A stretch of 64,000 nt of DNA, taken from Wolbachia endosymbiont (group A) of Longitarsus flavicornis. GTDB lineage: Bacteria; Pseudomonadota; Alphaproteobacteria; Rickettsiales; Anaplasmataceae. The notes beneath the pieces are model-generated. The model was not told the origin of the DNA and searched no databases. It saw only the letters and a list, made by a program, of their open reading frames with translations. Where the stretch lies: positions 496,001 through 560,000 of the forward strand of contig NZ_OZ008337.1 of NCBI RefSeq assembly GCF_963931955.1. Reading direction: 5' to 3'. Shown here in pieces: positions 37,717 through 46,941 of this stretch (positions are counted from its first letter, which is position 1; the number at the start of each line of letters is the position of its first letter). The position numbers and the translations under genes are program-made.

Positions 37717-38193
37717 GAAACGAAAAAACTTCCTTGACAAACTCCGCCAGCCCCCTTATCATGAAACTGAAGCTATTTATTTATCTTCTCTGTACAGATT
37801 AAATGACAAAAAAACTCACGTATCTGGCGTCTCATGTTTAATTTTTTGCACTATGTGCACTCTATGTCTTTATCAAATTTCTGGGTTTTTACCTACACAA
37901 GCTGAAATACGCTTATAAAGCATTTAAAACATTAAAAAACGCCAACTTAAAAAATGGATAGTGAATAATTAGCTACCCTAGGGTTTCTTTTGCCTTTTTT
38001 TCTGTTTAGTAAATTTCTTAACGTTTATAATTTAGATTAGTTGCGGTTTAAAAGCAGCTGAGTCGTGGTTATTAAACGTTTAGAATAAAAAAACGCCATA
38101 CTTGAAAGTATAATGTAAGTAATTAGCCAACCACGGGGCTTCTTTTGCCTTTTTTTTCATTTGGTAAATTTCTTAATGTTTATGGCTAAACGA
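37717..38193 (+). repeat. Dispersed R element, copy 5
   Basis: Same design; arms TGGCGT (37825-37830) and ACGCCA (37939-37944). Very close to copies 3 and 4 over its whole length. Confidence 0.75.
37734..37762 (+). promoter_or_regulatory. Predicted sigma70 promoter of R copy 5
   Basis: TTGACA 37734-37739, 17-bp spacer, TATCAT 37757-37762. Confidence 0.6.
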
Positions 38194-38195
38194 CA

Positions 38196-38262
38196 ACCGT
38201 CATCCCGCAGCGGGATCTAGAGATACCGTGACGGTATGAAGGTTCGCGGCGGTTGTAAGTTA
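38196..38262. repeat. CG-rich palindromic repeat
   Basis: cgacaaccgtcatcccgcagcgggatctagagataccgtgacggt; the same family as 5225-5306, and again directly 3' of an R element. Confidence 0.65.
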
Positions 38263-38445
38263 AAAATATGTTAAAAAGAAACAAGAGGGAACTACTCACT
38301 ATAGGAATAGCGGGCGTGTACGACCAACGCGGCGTTGACAACCATTTATATCAAGGCTATCCCTCGATACGTTTGAATAGTTGCATGGGACATATGTATG
38401 CACCCGTTTACAATCTTAAATCAATAAACTATCGAGGTTATTAAT

Positions 38446-40167
38446 ATGGTTACATCTTATCAAAACTTTATTGGTATTGACATCGGAAAATTTAAAAATG
38501 TTGTTGCGGTTCACACACAGAAGAGTGTTGTCGAATTTGATAATAATGCTTCTGGTTGGCAACAATTGTTTAAAAAGTTTTCAGATATCTTACCTAATTC
38601 TTTAGTAACTTTAGAAAATACAGGAAATTGGTTCATCGCATTTTCTTATTGACAAGAATATCGCTGCCCAAAAGCTTTGTCTTGTCTCACGGAACTTTAG
38701 CAAAGTCTAGATGCAATGGCTCTTGCTCAGTATGCGTCATAGAACTCTTTCTCCCTACCTCTAAAGAACAATCAACTTTGTTTGTCAACGTCGTTACACA
38801 AATGAGAGCCCAAGAGAAATGTAGGTTCTGAAAATGACTATACAAAAAAAGTTGCCAAAAAACCATTGACTTTTTTAACAGTCAGATAAATAAGCTCAAT
38901 AATGCCATACAAAAAATCATCAGACTTCTTTCAAAATTCATGTATGGAGCTCAAAATTGTGAATTGCAGCAATCAAATTAAACCTTAAACCAAAACGTTT
39001 TCGTCGGTTTCTATACCTGTCCGAGATGATTTTAAACCTTTTCAATAAGCCAATTACGTTTTCAACAATTGCCCTTTGGCTCATAAGTGCCCTGTTCTCT
39101 TTTTTTTGTTCTTTGCTTAACGGATTCTTTTTCATTTTCCTGTGCGGTAATACAACATTTTTGTGTATCTTCTGCATTCCCCTGTAGCCGGCATCAGCTA
39201 AGATTTTGGTGTCCGGTAATATTGCTACCTTTGATTCTCTAAACATCCGAAAATCGTGTTTTCTACCATTCGAGAAAGATGTGCATATGACTTTTTTACT
39301 CTTCTTCTCTGTTACTATTTGTGTTTTTATAGTATGCCTTTTTTTCTTTCCAGAGTAGAAGGGCTTTTGCTTTTTTTTGGTCTCTCTACTGGCGTTTCAG
39401 TTCCGTCTATTACTAAAACTTCATATTCTACATCACTCTTTAATAGCTCTTTTTTTCCTGGTAATGCAAAATCTGGATGTTTTATTAATATGTCTTCTAC
39501 CTATCTTATTATTTTAAAACTGTTACTTTCACTCATGCCATAGCTTTGCCCAATATGAAAATATGTACGATATTCTCTTATATATTCCAGTGCCATAAGT
39601 AGCCTGTCTTCTATGCAAAGTTTACTTTTTCTTCCACTTCTAGCTTTTTTTCTTTTATCCTCCACTTCTAGAATTTCTACCATTCACTCAAATGTTGCTT
39701 TTTTTACCCCTGTTAAACGTCGAAACTTTTCTCCTTCTAACTTTTCTATTTCCTTATATTTCATGCTTTCAAATACTTCATCTTACACTCCCTCTAACAA
39801 TTTTGAAAGAAGTCTATTGATAAAAATCTAGAGTTACAGAAGCGCCAAAAAATTCTGAGAACAGTGCCAGGCAAAGTTATCTCAAGATTTTGTGTGTCTG
39901 ATGCCAGAGCTTGGCTACTTAAACAGAAAAGAAGTAGCAAGTCTTGCTGGCGCATCCAAAAGAAAGTGGAAAAGCTATTGGTTATCGAAGAATAACAGGC
40001 GGTAGAAGCAATGTTCGTACTAACGGCTGCAATGGCTGCTCAAATCTGCACTTGGTGCCTTTTATTCCAAGCTCATTGAAAGTGGTAAGAAGAAGATGGT
40101 AAGCTCTAATGCGTAAAATTATGGTTATTGCTAATGCCAGGCTTAAAGAAGCAGTTAATATGAATTA
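38446..40167 (+). pseudogene. IS110-family transposase remnant
   Basis: Pieces in at least three frames, split by the 894-bp IS at 38922-39815. The clade differs from the intact IS110 transposase at 49.2 kb: the starts MVTSYQNFIGIDIGK and MKKAKSKLEIVNPDAAGIDVG do not match. Confidence 0.7.
38922..39815 (-). mobile_element. IS5-family element, 894-bp type, copy 2
   Basis: Reverse copy of the element at 6584, with the same TGA and TAG stops in orfA and the same A7 slip site between frames. Flanks are ATC on the left and ATT on the right, so a matching target duplication is not preserved. It sits in the IS110 remnant. Confidence 0.82.
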
Positions 40168-40242
40168 AAAAAATCTGCATAGAAAATAAGTTAACGAATA
40201 TGTGCGTCCACACACACTTAAAGCACAAACCATAAAATCTAA

Positions 40243-41105
40243 GAACCTGTACATGATCTCAAGAAAGGAATAAACTAAGAGATAATGTATATAAGTTAGG
40301 ATATATGAGGAGTTTATACCCAAGTAATATAAGTCGGGAAAGATTTGAGATTATATTACCAGATCTAGAGTCCTGTAGAAAAAAAACAAAACCAAGAAAA
40401 CTTGATTTGTATGATGTATTTTGTGGAGTGTTATACGTTCTGAAAAGCGTTTGTCAGTGGAGAATGCTACCAAAAGAGTTTCCAAAATGGCGCAATTGTT
40501 ACGACTATTTTAAGAAGTGGAGTGAAAAACCAGATGCAAATAAAGAAAGTGTTCTGGAGCTGGTGTTAAAAAAAAATAGTTGGCGTAGTCCGACAAAACA
40601 ATGGTCGGAAAGAAAAAACCAGCTTCTGCATAATTGATGCACAGAGTGTAAAAAATGCAGATACTGCTGAAGAAAAAGGCTACGATGCAGGCAAAAAGAT
40701 TTCAGGAATAAAACGCCATATTGCAGTAGATACGCAAGGTTTGCCACATGCAATTTATGTAACAACAGCAGAGATAACTGACCGTAGCAGTGCTGTGAGA
40801 ATGGTAGAAAATGCAAAAGAAAACCTCTCGGGAGTTAAAAATGTACTGGTTGATGCAGGCTATACGGGAGAGAATTTTGCAACACAAATAAAAGCAACTA
40901 TTGGTGCAACTGTTGAGGTAATAAAACGCAGTGAATTACATACCTTTGCTGTATTGCCAAAAAGATGGGTTGTAGAGCGTTCTTTTGCTTGGTTGGAAAA
41001 ATGTAGACGGTTATGGAAAAATTGCGAGCGTAAACTCAACACCAGCTTGCAAATGGTAGTTCTTGCTTTCACTGCTTTGTTCCTCAAAAGATTATGAACA
41101 GGTTC
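40243..41105 (+). mobile_element. IS5-family element, 863-bp type, copy A
   Basis: Ends gaacctgtacatgatc and gattatgaacaggttc, with TAA on both sides (40240-40242, 41106-41108). orfA at 40305-40637 (ERFEIILPDLES, VCQWRMLPKEFPKW) and orfB ending at 41097 (CIIDAQSVKN, GYDAGKKISGIKRHIAVDTQG, DAGYTGENF, VVERSFAWLEKCRRLWKNCE) make an IS427/IS1031-like transposase. orfB is in the +1 frame and must be joined at the A9 run near 40568-40576. Confidence 0.85.
40305..41097 (+). CDS. IS5-family transposase, two frames
   Basis: A DDE transposase encoded in two overlapping frames. The N-terminal frame carries the HTH-like part; the second frame carries the aspartates in CIIDAQS and LVDAGYTGE and the glutamate in VVERSFAWLEK. 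The frames join by skipping one A (or moving back two) at the run ttaaaaaaaaatag, which gives LKKIVGVVRQNNGRKEKTSFCIID, the expected family sequence. Slippage could make it functional. The copy at 45.5 kb is the same. Confidence 0.75.
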
Positions 41106-41389
41106 TAAGCAGTAACTGTTGTTTGATATAAAATTTTTCTATGATGAATTAGGGTGTTTATTGTCAAAAATGCATTTTCTAATTGAATAAAAATACAAAA
41201 TTATAAACAAGAGTTGTAATAAAACTAAATTCAAAAAATTTTAAAAAAACATAGTTGATATGACGTAGGTTGCACTAGCTACAGCACTCAGCAGTATGAA
41301 CTATATTGAAATAAAATAAAAAGTGAAAGGGTGTAAATCTAAGTTACTTTAGCTATACTATATAAATTTTATAATATATTTAATGAATT

Positions 41390-42121
41390 GTGAACCTTCT
41401 CTTACTAAAAAAAGCTACAAATCTCATATTTCCAAACGTATGCGTAAGTTGTGAATGCATCATTGATGAAAATCTTAATCTGTGTAGTGAATGCAACAAA
41501 AAAATCAATTTTCTAACTAAGCATTACTGCAATGTTTGTGGCATAGTAATCTCAGACAATATTTATACGTGTGGTAAGTGCATCATCAATCCTCCATCGT
41601 TTAAAGTATTAAGATCAGTTTTTGCTTATGATCAACATAGTAAAAACATGATTATAAATTTCAAATTTTTTGATAATTTGAATTACGTAAAAATCTATGC
41701 AAAGTGGATATACCAAGCTAATCAGGATACGTTTCAGAACGCAGAGGTCGTAATTCCTATACCGTTACATAAAATGCGTTTGTTTAAACGTAAATATAAT
41801 CAAGCAGCACTGCTTGCAAAAGAGTTGAGTAAGTTGTCCAATTTATCCTATACGCCATTTGCAATAAAACGCCTTCGCCATACCACGCCTCAAGCTGGTC
41901 TTTCACTTAAACAGCGTGAAAAAAATTTAAAGAAGGCTTTTAGCATAAGCAACAAGAAAATTATCGAAAATAAAATCGTGATATTAGTTGATGATGTGGT
42001 AACAACCGGAGCAACTGTAAGATCTTGCTCTCAAGAAATTTTAAACTCCGGTGCAAAAGAAGTGAGAGTGCTATCGCTTGCAAGAACGGTGAATGATTGG
42101 ACCTCTTGCATAAAAAATTAG
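41390..42121 (+). CDS. comF: ComF family phosphoribosyltransferase-like protein
   Basis: 243 residues, GTG start. An N-terminal double zinc-ribbon (CVSCECII...CSEC, CNVCG...CGKC) is followed by a PRTase domain with the PRPP loop VILVDDVVTTGATV. ComF is linked to DNA uptake, but many non-competent bacteria keep it. comEC in this window is broken, so uptake is unlikely to be the role here. The 281 bp upstream (41109-41389) show nothing recognisable. Confidence 0.88.
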   Translation: MNLLLLKKATNLIFPNVCVSCECIIDENLNLCSECNKKINFLTKHYCNVCGIVISDNIYTCGKCIINPPSFKVLRSVFAYDQHSKNMIINFKFFDNLNYVKIYAKWIYQANQDTFQNAEVVIPIPLHKMRLFKRKYNQAALLAKELSKLSNLSYTPFAIKRLRHTTPQAGLSLKQREKNLKKAFSISNKKIIENKIVILVDDVVTTGATVRSCSQEILNSGAKEVRVLSLARTVNDWTSCIKN

Positions 42122-42127
42122 CAGTCA

Positions 42128-42262
42128 GTGTCATCCAAGTAGCTTGACTACTTGGATCTATTTTTTTCTAGATTCCAGTGCCAGCGTCACGCACATAGCT
42201 GTACGAAAATTGTTTGCCAAGGAGGGTGTCATCCCAGTGCTTGACACTGGGATGACATCACT
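42128..42262. repeat. WPE-type palindromes
   Basis: gtcatccaagtagcttgactacttggat, a degenerate unit (attccagtgccagcgtcacg) and gtcatcccagtgcttgacactgggatgac. Confidence 0.72.
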
Positions 42263-42309
42263 TTTGCTTCAATATTCGCACATTAGCGGAGGTAAGCCCA
42301 TTGCGAAAA

Positions 42310-43725
42310 TCAGTATGTTAAGGCATGATTTTTAATAACCTCAACATCACTAAATTCAAAAATTTGATTCCCTATAATTTGAAATTTCTCATGCCCCTTT
42401 CCTGCAACTAGCAGAATCATACCCTCATTATAGGCAATATCTATGCCTTTTTCTATGGCTTCTTTCCTGTCCCCTATCTCCAGTGCATCAGATAAAATAT
42501 CGTGGCGAATTTTTGCCGGATCTTCATCACGCGGATTGTCATCTGTGATTATCACTCTGTCTGCATACATTTGTGCTATTTTACCCATTTCTGCGCGTTT
42601 TGTTTGATCGCGATTTCCACCGCATCCAAAAACTAGAACTATTTTTTTATTGAAGTGCCATTTTAAAGACAATAGGGCTTGTTTAAGTGCACTTGGAGTA
42701 TGAGCGTAATCTACAAATGCAAAAGGTTTCACTTTTTCCATTCTTCCTGGTGGAGAAACGAGTTTTTCTACGCACATTTCTCTGTAATTCAGTCCAGACG
42801 AGGTAACTATACCAATTGCACATAGCAGATTATATGCCTGAAACTGCCCCAAAACTGGAAAAAACATGTCATAAATTTCATCACCAATTTTAATTGTAAG
42901 GTATTGACCACTTGGAGTTGGTGTTTGCTCTAATAAAGTAATATCAGAGCCTGTTTTTCCATAGGTGATAATTTTGTTGCTGCGTTTTTCAGCTATTTTA
43001 AGCAATGCGCCGTATTTATCTATATCCGCATTTAAAATCGCTGTTTTTCCTTCTGGTAATACTTCGTAAAATAACCTTTTTTTAGTTTCTAAATATCCAC
43101 CAAGACTTTTATGGTAATCTAAATGATCTTGCGAGAAATTAGTAAAAGCTGCAGCACTCAACTTTAATCCATGGATTCTGTATTGATCAATCCCATGACT
43201 TGATGATTCCAACACTAAGTGTTCTACACTTATACCACGCAATGTTGCGTAAAGGTCTTCTGCACCTGGAGTGGTAAGGCTGTTGCTATTACCTTTTCTG
43301 CCATTATTGATGCATGTTCCAAGTGTTCCAATAGACGCAGCATTATAGCCAGCGTTTTGCCAGATCTGGCGGCAAAATTCTACTACTGAAGTTTTACCAT
43401 TTGTACCAGTTACAGCAGCAACATATTTGGGCTGTTTGAATTGATAAAACCTGCTGACTATTTCGCTGTATATTTCTTGAGGGTTTGGGTGGAAAATATG
43501 AATTCCAGCGTCACGCACTGGAATGACACCATTTGTTATGCAATCACTTGCAATTATCGCTTTAGCTCCACAAGATAATATCTGATCTATGTAAATCCTA
43601 TCCCTTTCTGACACACAAACGAAAAGATAACCTTCCTTGACTCTCTTGGGATTACATGTAACGCCCTTGATTTCAATATCAAAGTCAACATCAATGATAC
43701 TATGCAGTAATTCTCTCAGTTTCAC
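42310..43725 (-). CDS. murE: UDP-MurNAc-tripeptide synthetase
   Basis: 471 residues, GTG start. ATP loop VTGTNGKTSVV, SSHGIDQYRIHG, NFSQDHLDYH, and the DNPR motif in ITDDNPRDEDPAKIRHD, which marks the meso-diaminopimelate-adding type. It makes the lipid II precursor that Wolbachia needs for division. A small palindromic insertion lies in the N-terminal domain (GVIPVRDAGIHI, ~11 residues). The start overlaps the end of metC by 26 bp. Confidence 0.94.
   Translation of the reverse strand: MKLRELLHSIIDVDFDIEIKGVTCNPKRVKEGYLFVCVSERDRIYIDQILSCGAKAIIASDCITNGVIPVRDAGIHIFHPNPQEIYSEIVSRFYQFKQPKYVAAVTGTNGKTSVVEFCRQIWQNAGYNAASIGTLGTCINNGRKGNSNSLTTPGAEDLYATLRGISVEHLVLESSSHGIDQYRIHGLKLSAAAFTNFSQDHLDYHKSLGGYLETKKRLFYEVLPEGKTAILNADIDKYGALLKIAEKRSNKIITYGKTGSDITLLEQTPTPSGQYLTIKIGDEIYDMFFPVLGQFQAYNLLCAIGIVTSSGLNYREMCVEKLVSPPGRMEKVKPFAFVDYAHTPSALKQALLSLKWHFNKKIVLVFGCGGNRDQTKRAEMGKIAQMYADRVIITDDNPRDEDPAKIRHDILSDALEIGDRKEAIEKGIDIAYNEGMILLVAGKGHEKFQIIGNQIFEFSDVEVIKNHALTY
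43502..43528. repeat. Short palindromic insertion inside murE
   Basis: attccagcgtcacgcactggaat plus gacac, in frame with murE. Confidence 0.7.
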
Positions 43726-44941
43726 GTTCTACTTCGTCAGTTTTAATGTCAGAACATGGCAGTCTTGCTAGTGCAGCATTCAAATCAGAGATCAAATCCT
43801 CAGAATCTTCCAGTCCACAAAATATCCGTATAAAACTTCCACCATAATCTGAATTCATTACAGATCTTGACATAGATCTACGATCTATTGGTAATATCAA
43901 ACTGTCGCACCCTCCCCAAGAAGCACCGATACCAAAAATTTTCATGTGATCAACCATGCAGCTTAGTTCTTCACATGAATATTCTCTACCCAGTACTATA
44001 CTAAATGCGCCGCTTGCTCCTTTGAAATAACTTTTCCATAATTCGTGTTGAGGATGGGAGGGAAGTGCTGGATATAAAACCTTTCTAACTTTTTGCTGTG
44101 CTTCTAGCCACTTTGCCACTTCCATTGCTGTATTTTGGTGCCTTTTCATACGTGTGTGCAGTGTTCTTAGTCCCCTGTGTGCAAGGTAGCAGTCGTGCGA
44201 TTGAATGGTTACTCCATAATTTTTATAGCTCTCATAAAGCAATTTAAAAATTTCACCTTCAGCAATAATAGCCCCCATCAATAAGTCTGAGTGACCGGCT
44301 AGATACTTTGTCACCGCATATAGTGCAACATCAATTCCATAATCAAGCGGCTTAAATAACAAAGGAGTGGCCCATGAATTGTCGCAAACGGTTACGATTC
44401 CACGTTCTTTAGCAACTTTTACTATATGCTCTACATTCGAAATCTCAAACGCTACAGAACCAGGAGTCTCGATCATTATCAATGAAGTATTACTCTGAAT
44501 TAAATCAGTTATATCCTGTGTTGGATCATAAAAAGTTACTTCTATTCCCCTTTTTGGTAACTCATTTTCGGCAAATCTCTTGAGTCGGTAATAACTATTA
44601 TCTTGAATTAAAACGTGCGAGCCTGCTTTAGTGAAAGTCAAAATAGCAAAAGTAAGTGCAAATAGTCCGGAAGGGTAGATTAACGCTTGTCCTCTGCCTT
44701 CAATTTCAGCCAGTGCATTTGAAAGATAATGGACAGTGGGAGTACCAACATTACTGTAGCTATAATCCCTTGCAACACCATCGTTAATTACATCGTATAT
44801 ACTTTCTCCATTTGCAGCATTTAAGTAGTCCTTGTAAGTAGGAAATAATATGGTAGAAGAATGATAAACTGGCGGGTTCATAGAACCTTTATAGTCATTA
44901 AATTTTCTTCCTGCTTTAACCAACAAAGATTCTTCTTTCAC
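43700..44941 (-). CDS. metC: Cystathionine beta-lyase (Cys/Met metabolism PLP enzyme)
   Basis: 413 residues. GRKFNDYKGSMNPPVYHSSTILF at the start, YPSGLFALTF, CDNSWATPLLFKPLDYG, and the PLP lysine in YAVTKYLAGHSDLLMG. The MetC type is favoured over MetB/MetZ by SWGGCDSL. Classical role: cystathionine to homocysteine. In E. coli MetC can racemise alanine, and the direct overlap with murE suggests a role in supplying D-Ala (inference). Confidence 0.9.
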   Translation of the reverse strand: MKEESLLVKAGRKFNDYKGSMNPPVYHSSTILFPTYKDYLNAANGESIYDVINDGVARDYSYSNVGTPTVHYLSNALAEIEGRGQALIYPSGLFALTFAILTFTKAGSHVLIQDNSYYRLKRFAENELPKRGIEVTFYDPTQDITDLIQSNTSLIMIETPGSVAFEISNVEHIVKVAKERGIVTVCDNSWATPLLFKPLDYGIDVALYAVTKYLAGHSDLLMGAIIAEGEIFKLLYESYKNYGVTIQSHDCYLAHRGLRTLHTRMKRHQNTAMEVAKWLEAQQKVRKVLYPALPSHPQHELWKSYFKGASGAFSIVLGREYSCEELSCMVDHMKIFGIGASWGGCDSLILPIDRRSMSRSVMNSDYGGSFIRIFCGLEDSEDLISDLNAALARLPCSDIKTDEVERETERITA

Positions 44942-44948
44942 GTTTCTA

Positions 44949-45233
44949 TTATTTATTTTTTAAATTGTATTCACTTTGTGTATACAAGTGAAGAGAAATT
45001 GCATGTATTAGCTCTATCTCACTCTTTAATAATTCATAGATCAGTTTATGCCTTTTGAGAGTGTTCATTCCGATAAAGCTGTCAGATATCAATATTAGCT
45101 TGATATGTGAAGGTAGTGTTGAAGATGAAGCAAAATAATGATCAGCATGCTTTGCTGATTCATCGATAATGTTGATATCAATTACATCTATCGAATTGCG
45201 TATCTTTTCTTCTATCGTTTTAATAATATCCAT
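44949..45233 (-). CDS. bolA: BolA family protein
   Basis: 94 residues. DESAKHADHYFAS...SHIKLILISDSFIGMNTLKRHKLIYELLK is the BolA pattern with the invariant histidine in KRHKLIY. BolA proteins work with monothiol glutaredoxins in iron-sulphur handling or act as regulators. The frame is open upstream to 45392, but AGGAG sits seven bases before the ATG at 45233 and the upstream part is only palindromic repeat. Confidence 0.87.
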   Translation of the reverse strand: MDIIKTIEEKIRNSIDVIDINIIDESAKHADHYFASSSTLPSHIKLILISDSFIGMNTLKRHKLIYELLKSEIELIHAISLHLYTQSEYNLKNK

Positions 45234-45261
45234 AATGGCTCCTTTAAGCAACAATACGCTC

Positions 45262-45300
45262 CTCTTGTCATCCCAGCGCGTGACACTGGAATCCAGAAGT
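45262..45300. repeat. WPE-type palindrome
   Basis: gtcatcccagcgcgtgacactggaatccag, upstream of bolA. Confidence 0.65.
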
Positions 45301-45431
45301 TTTAATAAGTTGGTGAATATAGCAAGCATGAAAAAAAATTCAAGTAGGTTGCCGGATGCGATATAAAATACTCTTGTTTGAATACTACTCATTCTGATAT
45401 AATATCATTTTGTATATGATAGAGGATAAAT

Positions 45432-46738
45432 ATGTTCAGTACACTTCAATGGCTCTTAGAACCTGTTCATAATCTTTTGAGGAACAAAGCAGTGAAAGCA
45501 AGAACTACCATTTGCAAGCTGGTGTTGAGTTTACGCTCGCAATTTTTCCATAACCGTCTACATTTTTCCAACCAAGCAAAAGAACGCTCTACAACCCATC
45601 TTTTTGGCAATACAGCAAAGGTATGTAATTCACTGCGTTTTATTACCTCAACAGTTGCACCAATAGTTGCTTTTATTTGTGTTGCAAAATTCTCTCCCGT
45701 ATAGCCTGCATCAACCAGTACATTTTTAACTCCCGAGAGGTTTTCTTTTGCATTTTCTACCATTCTCACAGCACTGCTACGGTCAGTTATCTCTGCTGTT
45801 GTTACATAAATTGCATGTGGCAAACCTTGCGTATCTACTGCAATATGGCGTTTTATTCCTGAAATCTTTTTGCCTGCATCGTAGCCTTTTTCTTCAGCAG
45901 TATCTGCATTTTTTACACTCTGTGCATCAATTATGCAGAAGCTGGTTTTTTCTTTCCGACCATTGTTTTGTCGGACTACGCCAACTATTTTTTTTTAACA
46001 CCAGCTCCAGAACACTTTCTTTATTTGCATCTGGTTTTTCACTCCACTTCTTAAAATAGTCGTAACAATTGCGCCATTTTGGAAACTCTTTTGGTAGCAT
46101 TCTCCACTGACAAACGCTTTTCAGAACGTATAACACTCCACAAAATACATCATACAAATCAAGTTTTCTTGGTTTTGTTTTTTTTCTACAGGACTCTAGA
46201 TCTGGTAATATAATCTCAAATCTTTCCCGACTTATATTACTTGGGTATAAACTCCTCATATATCCTAACTTATATACATTATCTCTTAGTTTATTCCTTT
46301 CTTGAGATCATGTACAGGTTCTTAGATGATAGTATTCCATTACATACAGCTGCTTTTCGTGGTGAAATAAGCAAAGTTAGGTCGTTACTTAGTGCAAAAG
46401 CTGATGTCAATATCAAGGATAGAGTTGGATTTACAGCCTTGAACGTGGCTGCTTATTCAGGGCATTCAGACGTAGTAAAGTTACTAATAAGTAAAGGAGC
46501 TGATGTTGGTGCAAGAACTATCGAAGGCAGTACACCTTTACACTTTGCTGTTATGAGTGAAAACAAAGCTACAGTAGAGGAGTTGATTGAAGCAGGAGCT
46601 GATTCTAGCGTAAAAGACTATATTGATGGTAAGACACCTTTACATATTGCTGCTCAAAATGGACATGTGGAAGTTGTAAAGGTGTTACTTGATACTCAAA
46701 AAATTGAGGTTGATGTTAAAGACAATACATTAACTTGA
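45432..46738 (+). pseudogene. Ankyrin-repeat protein, interrupted by IS after codon 9
   Basis: AGAGGA and the ATG at 45432 give MFSTLQWLL, then the 863-bp IS with TTA duplicated. Removing the IS and one TTA joins the frame to DDSIPLHTAAFRG and on. The rest (to 46738) has about four ankyrin repeats (TALNVAAYSGHSDVVKLL, TPLHFAVMSENKATVEEL, TPLHIAAQNGHVEVVKVL). The whole would be ~147 residues. Ankyrin proteins are candidate host-interacting effectors in Wolbachia. As it stands the 5' end is lost; an ATG inside the IS end (46301 region) could still drive a truncated product. Confidence 0.8.
45459..46321 (-). mobile_element. IS5-family element, 863-bp type, copy B
   Basis: Same length and ends as copy A, in inverse orientation, with TTA on both sides (45456-45458, 46322-46324). 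It carries the same two transposase frames (46259-45927 and ending 45467), so the two copies look identical. Confidence 0.85.
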
Positions 46739-46741
46739 CGT

Positions 46742-46850
46742 GTATGGGATGACACCCTCCTTTTTCCTGGATCCAAGTAGTCAAGCTACTTTGATGACAC
46801 CACTTTTAGATGGAAACCAGTGTCAGCTACTTTCATGACACCATTCGGTA
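46742..46850. repeat. WPE-type palindromes after the ankyrin gene
   Basis: gggatgacaccctcc, ctggatccaagtagtcaagctactttgatgacacc and accagtgtcagctactttcatgacacc. Confidence 0.65.
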
Positions 46851-46941
46851 TGCAAATTTCCTTCAAATTAAACGTTTGTAAACTTAAAACTTTACTTTAG
46901 GTCAAACTGCTGTATAGTAACTTTATAGCTTGAGTTTTACA

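Larger units (their letters stand above)
38262..40170 (+). mobile_element. Wrecked IS110-family element
   Basis: A non-coding 5' part (38262-38445) is followed by a decayed IS110 transposase. The N-terminus at 38446 has GIDIGKFKNVVAV (RuvC-like first aspartate) and LENTGNW; later frames keep KSFVLSHGTLAKS and KNRLQ-type words. After the inserted IS5-type element, PGKVISRFCVSDAR, LGYLNRKEVASLAGA and NARLKEAVNMN remain of the C-terminal Tnp_20 part. Many stops and shifts make it inactive. Confidence 0.72.

Noticed and set aside
38628..38831. 67-codon frame after the IS110 N-terminal fragment
   Set aside because: It is a shifted piece of the same decayed transposase, not a separate gene.
45234..45392. 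N-terminal extension of the BolA frame
   Set aside because: It encodes a palindromic repeat, and a strong ribosome site precedes the internal ATG at 45233.
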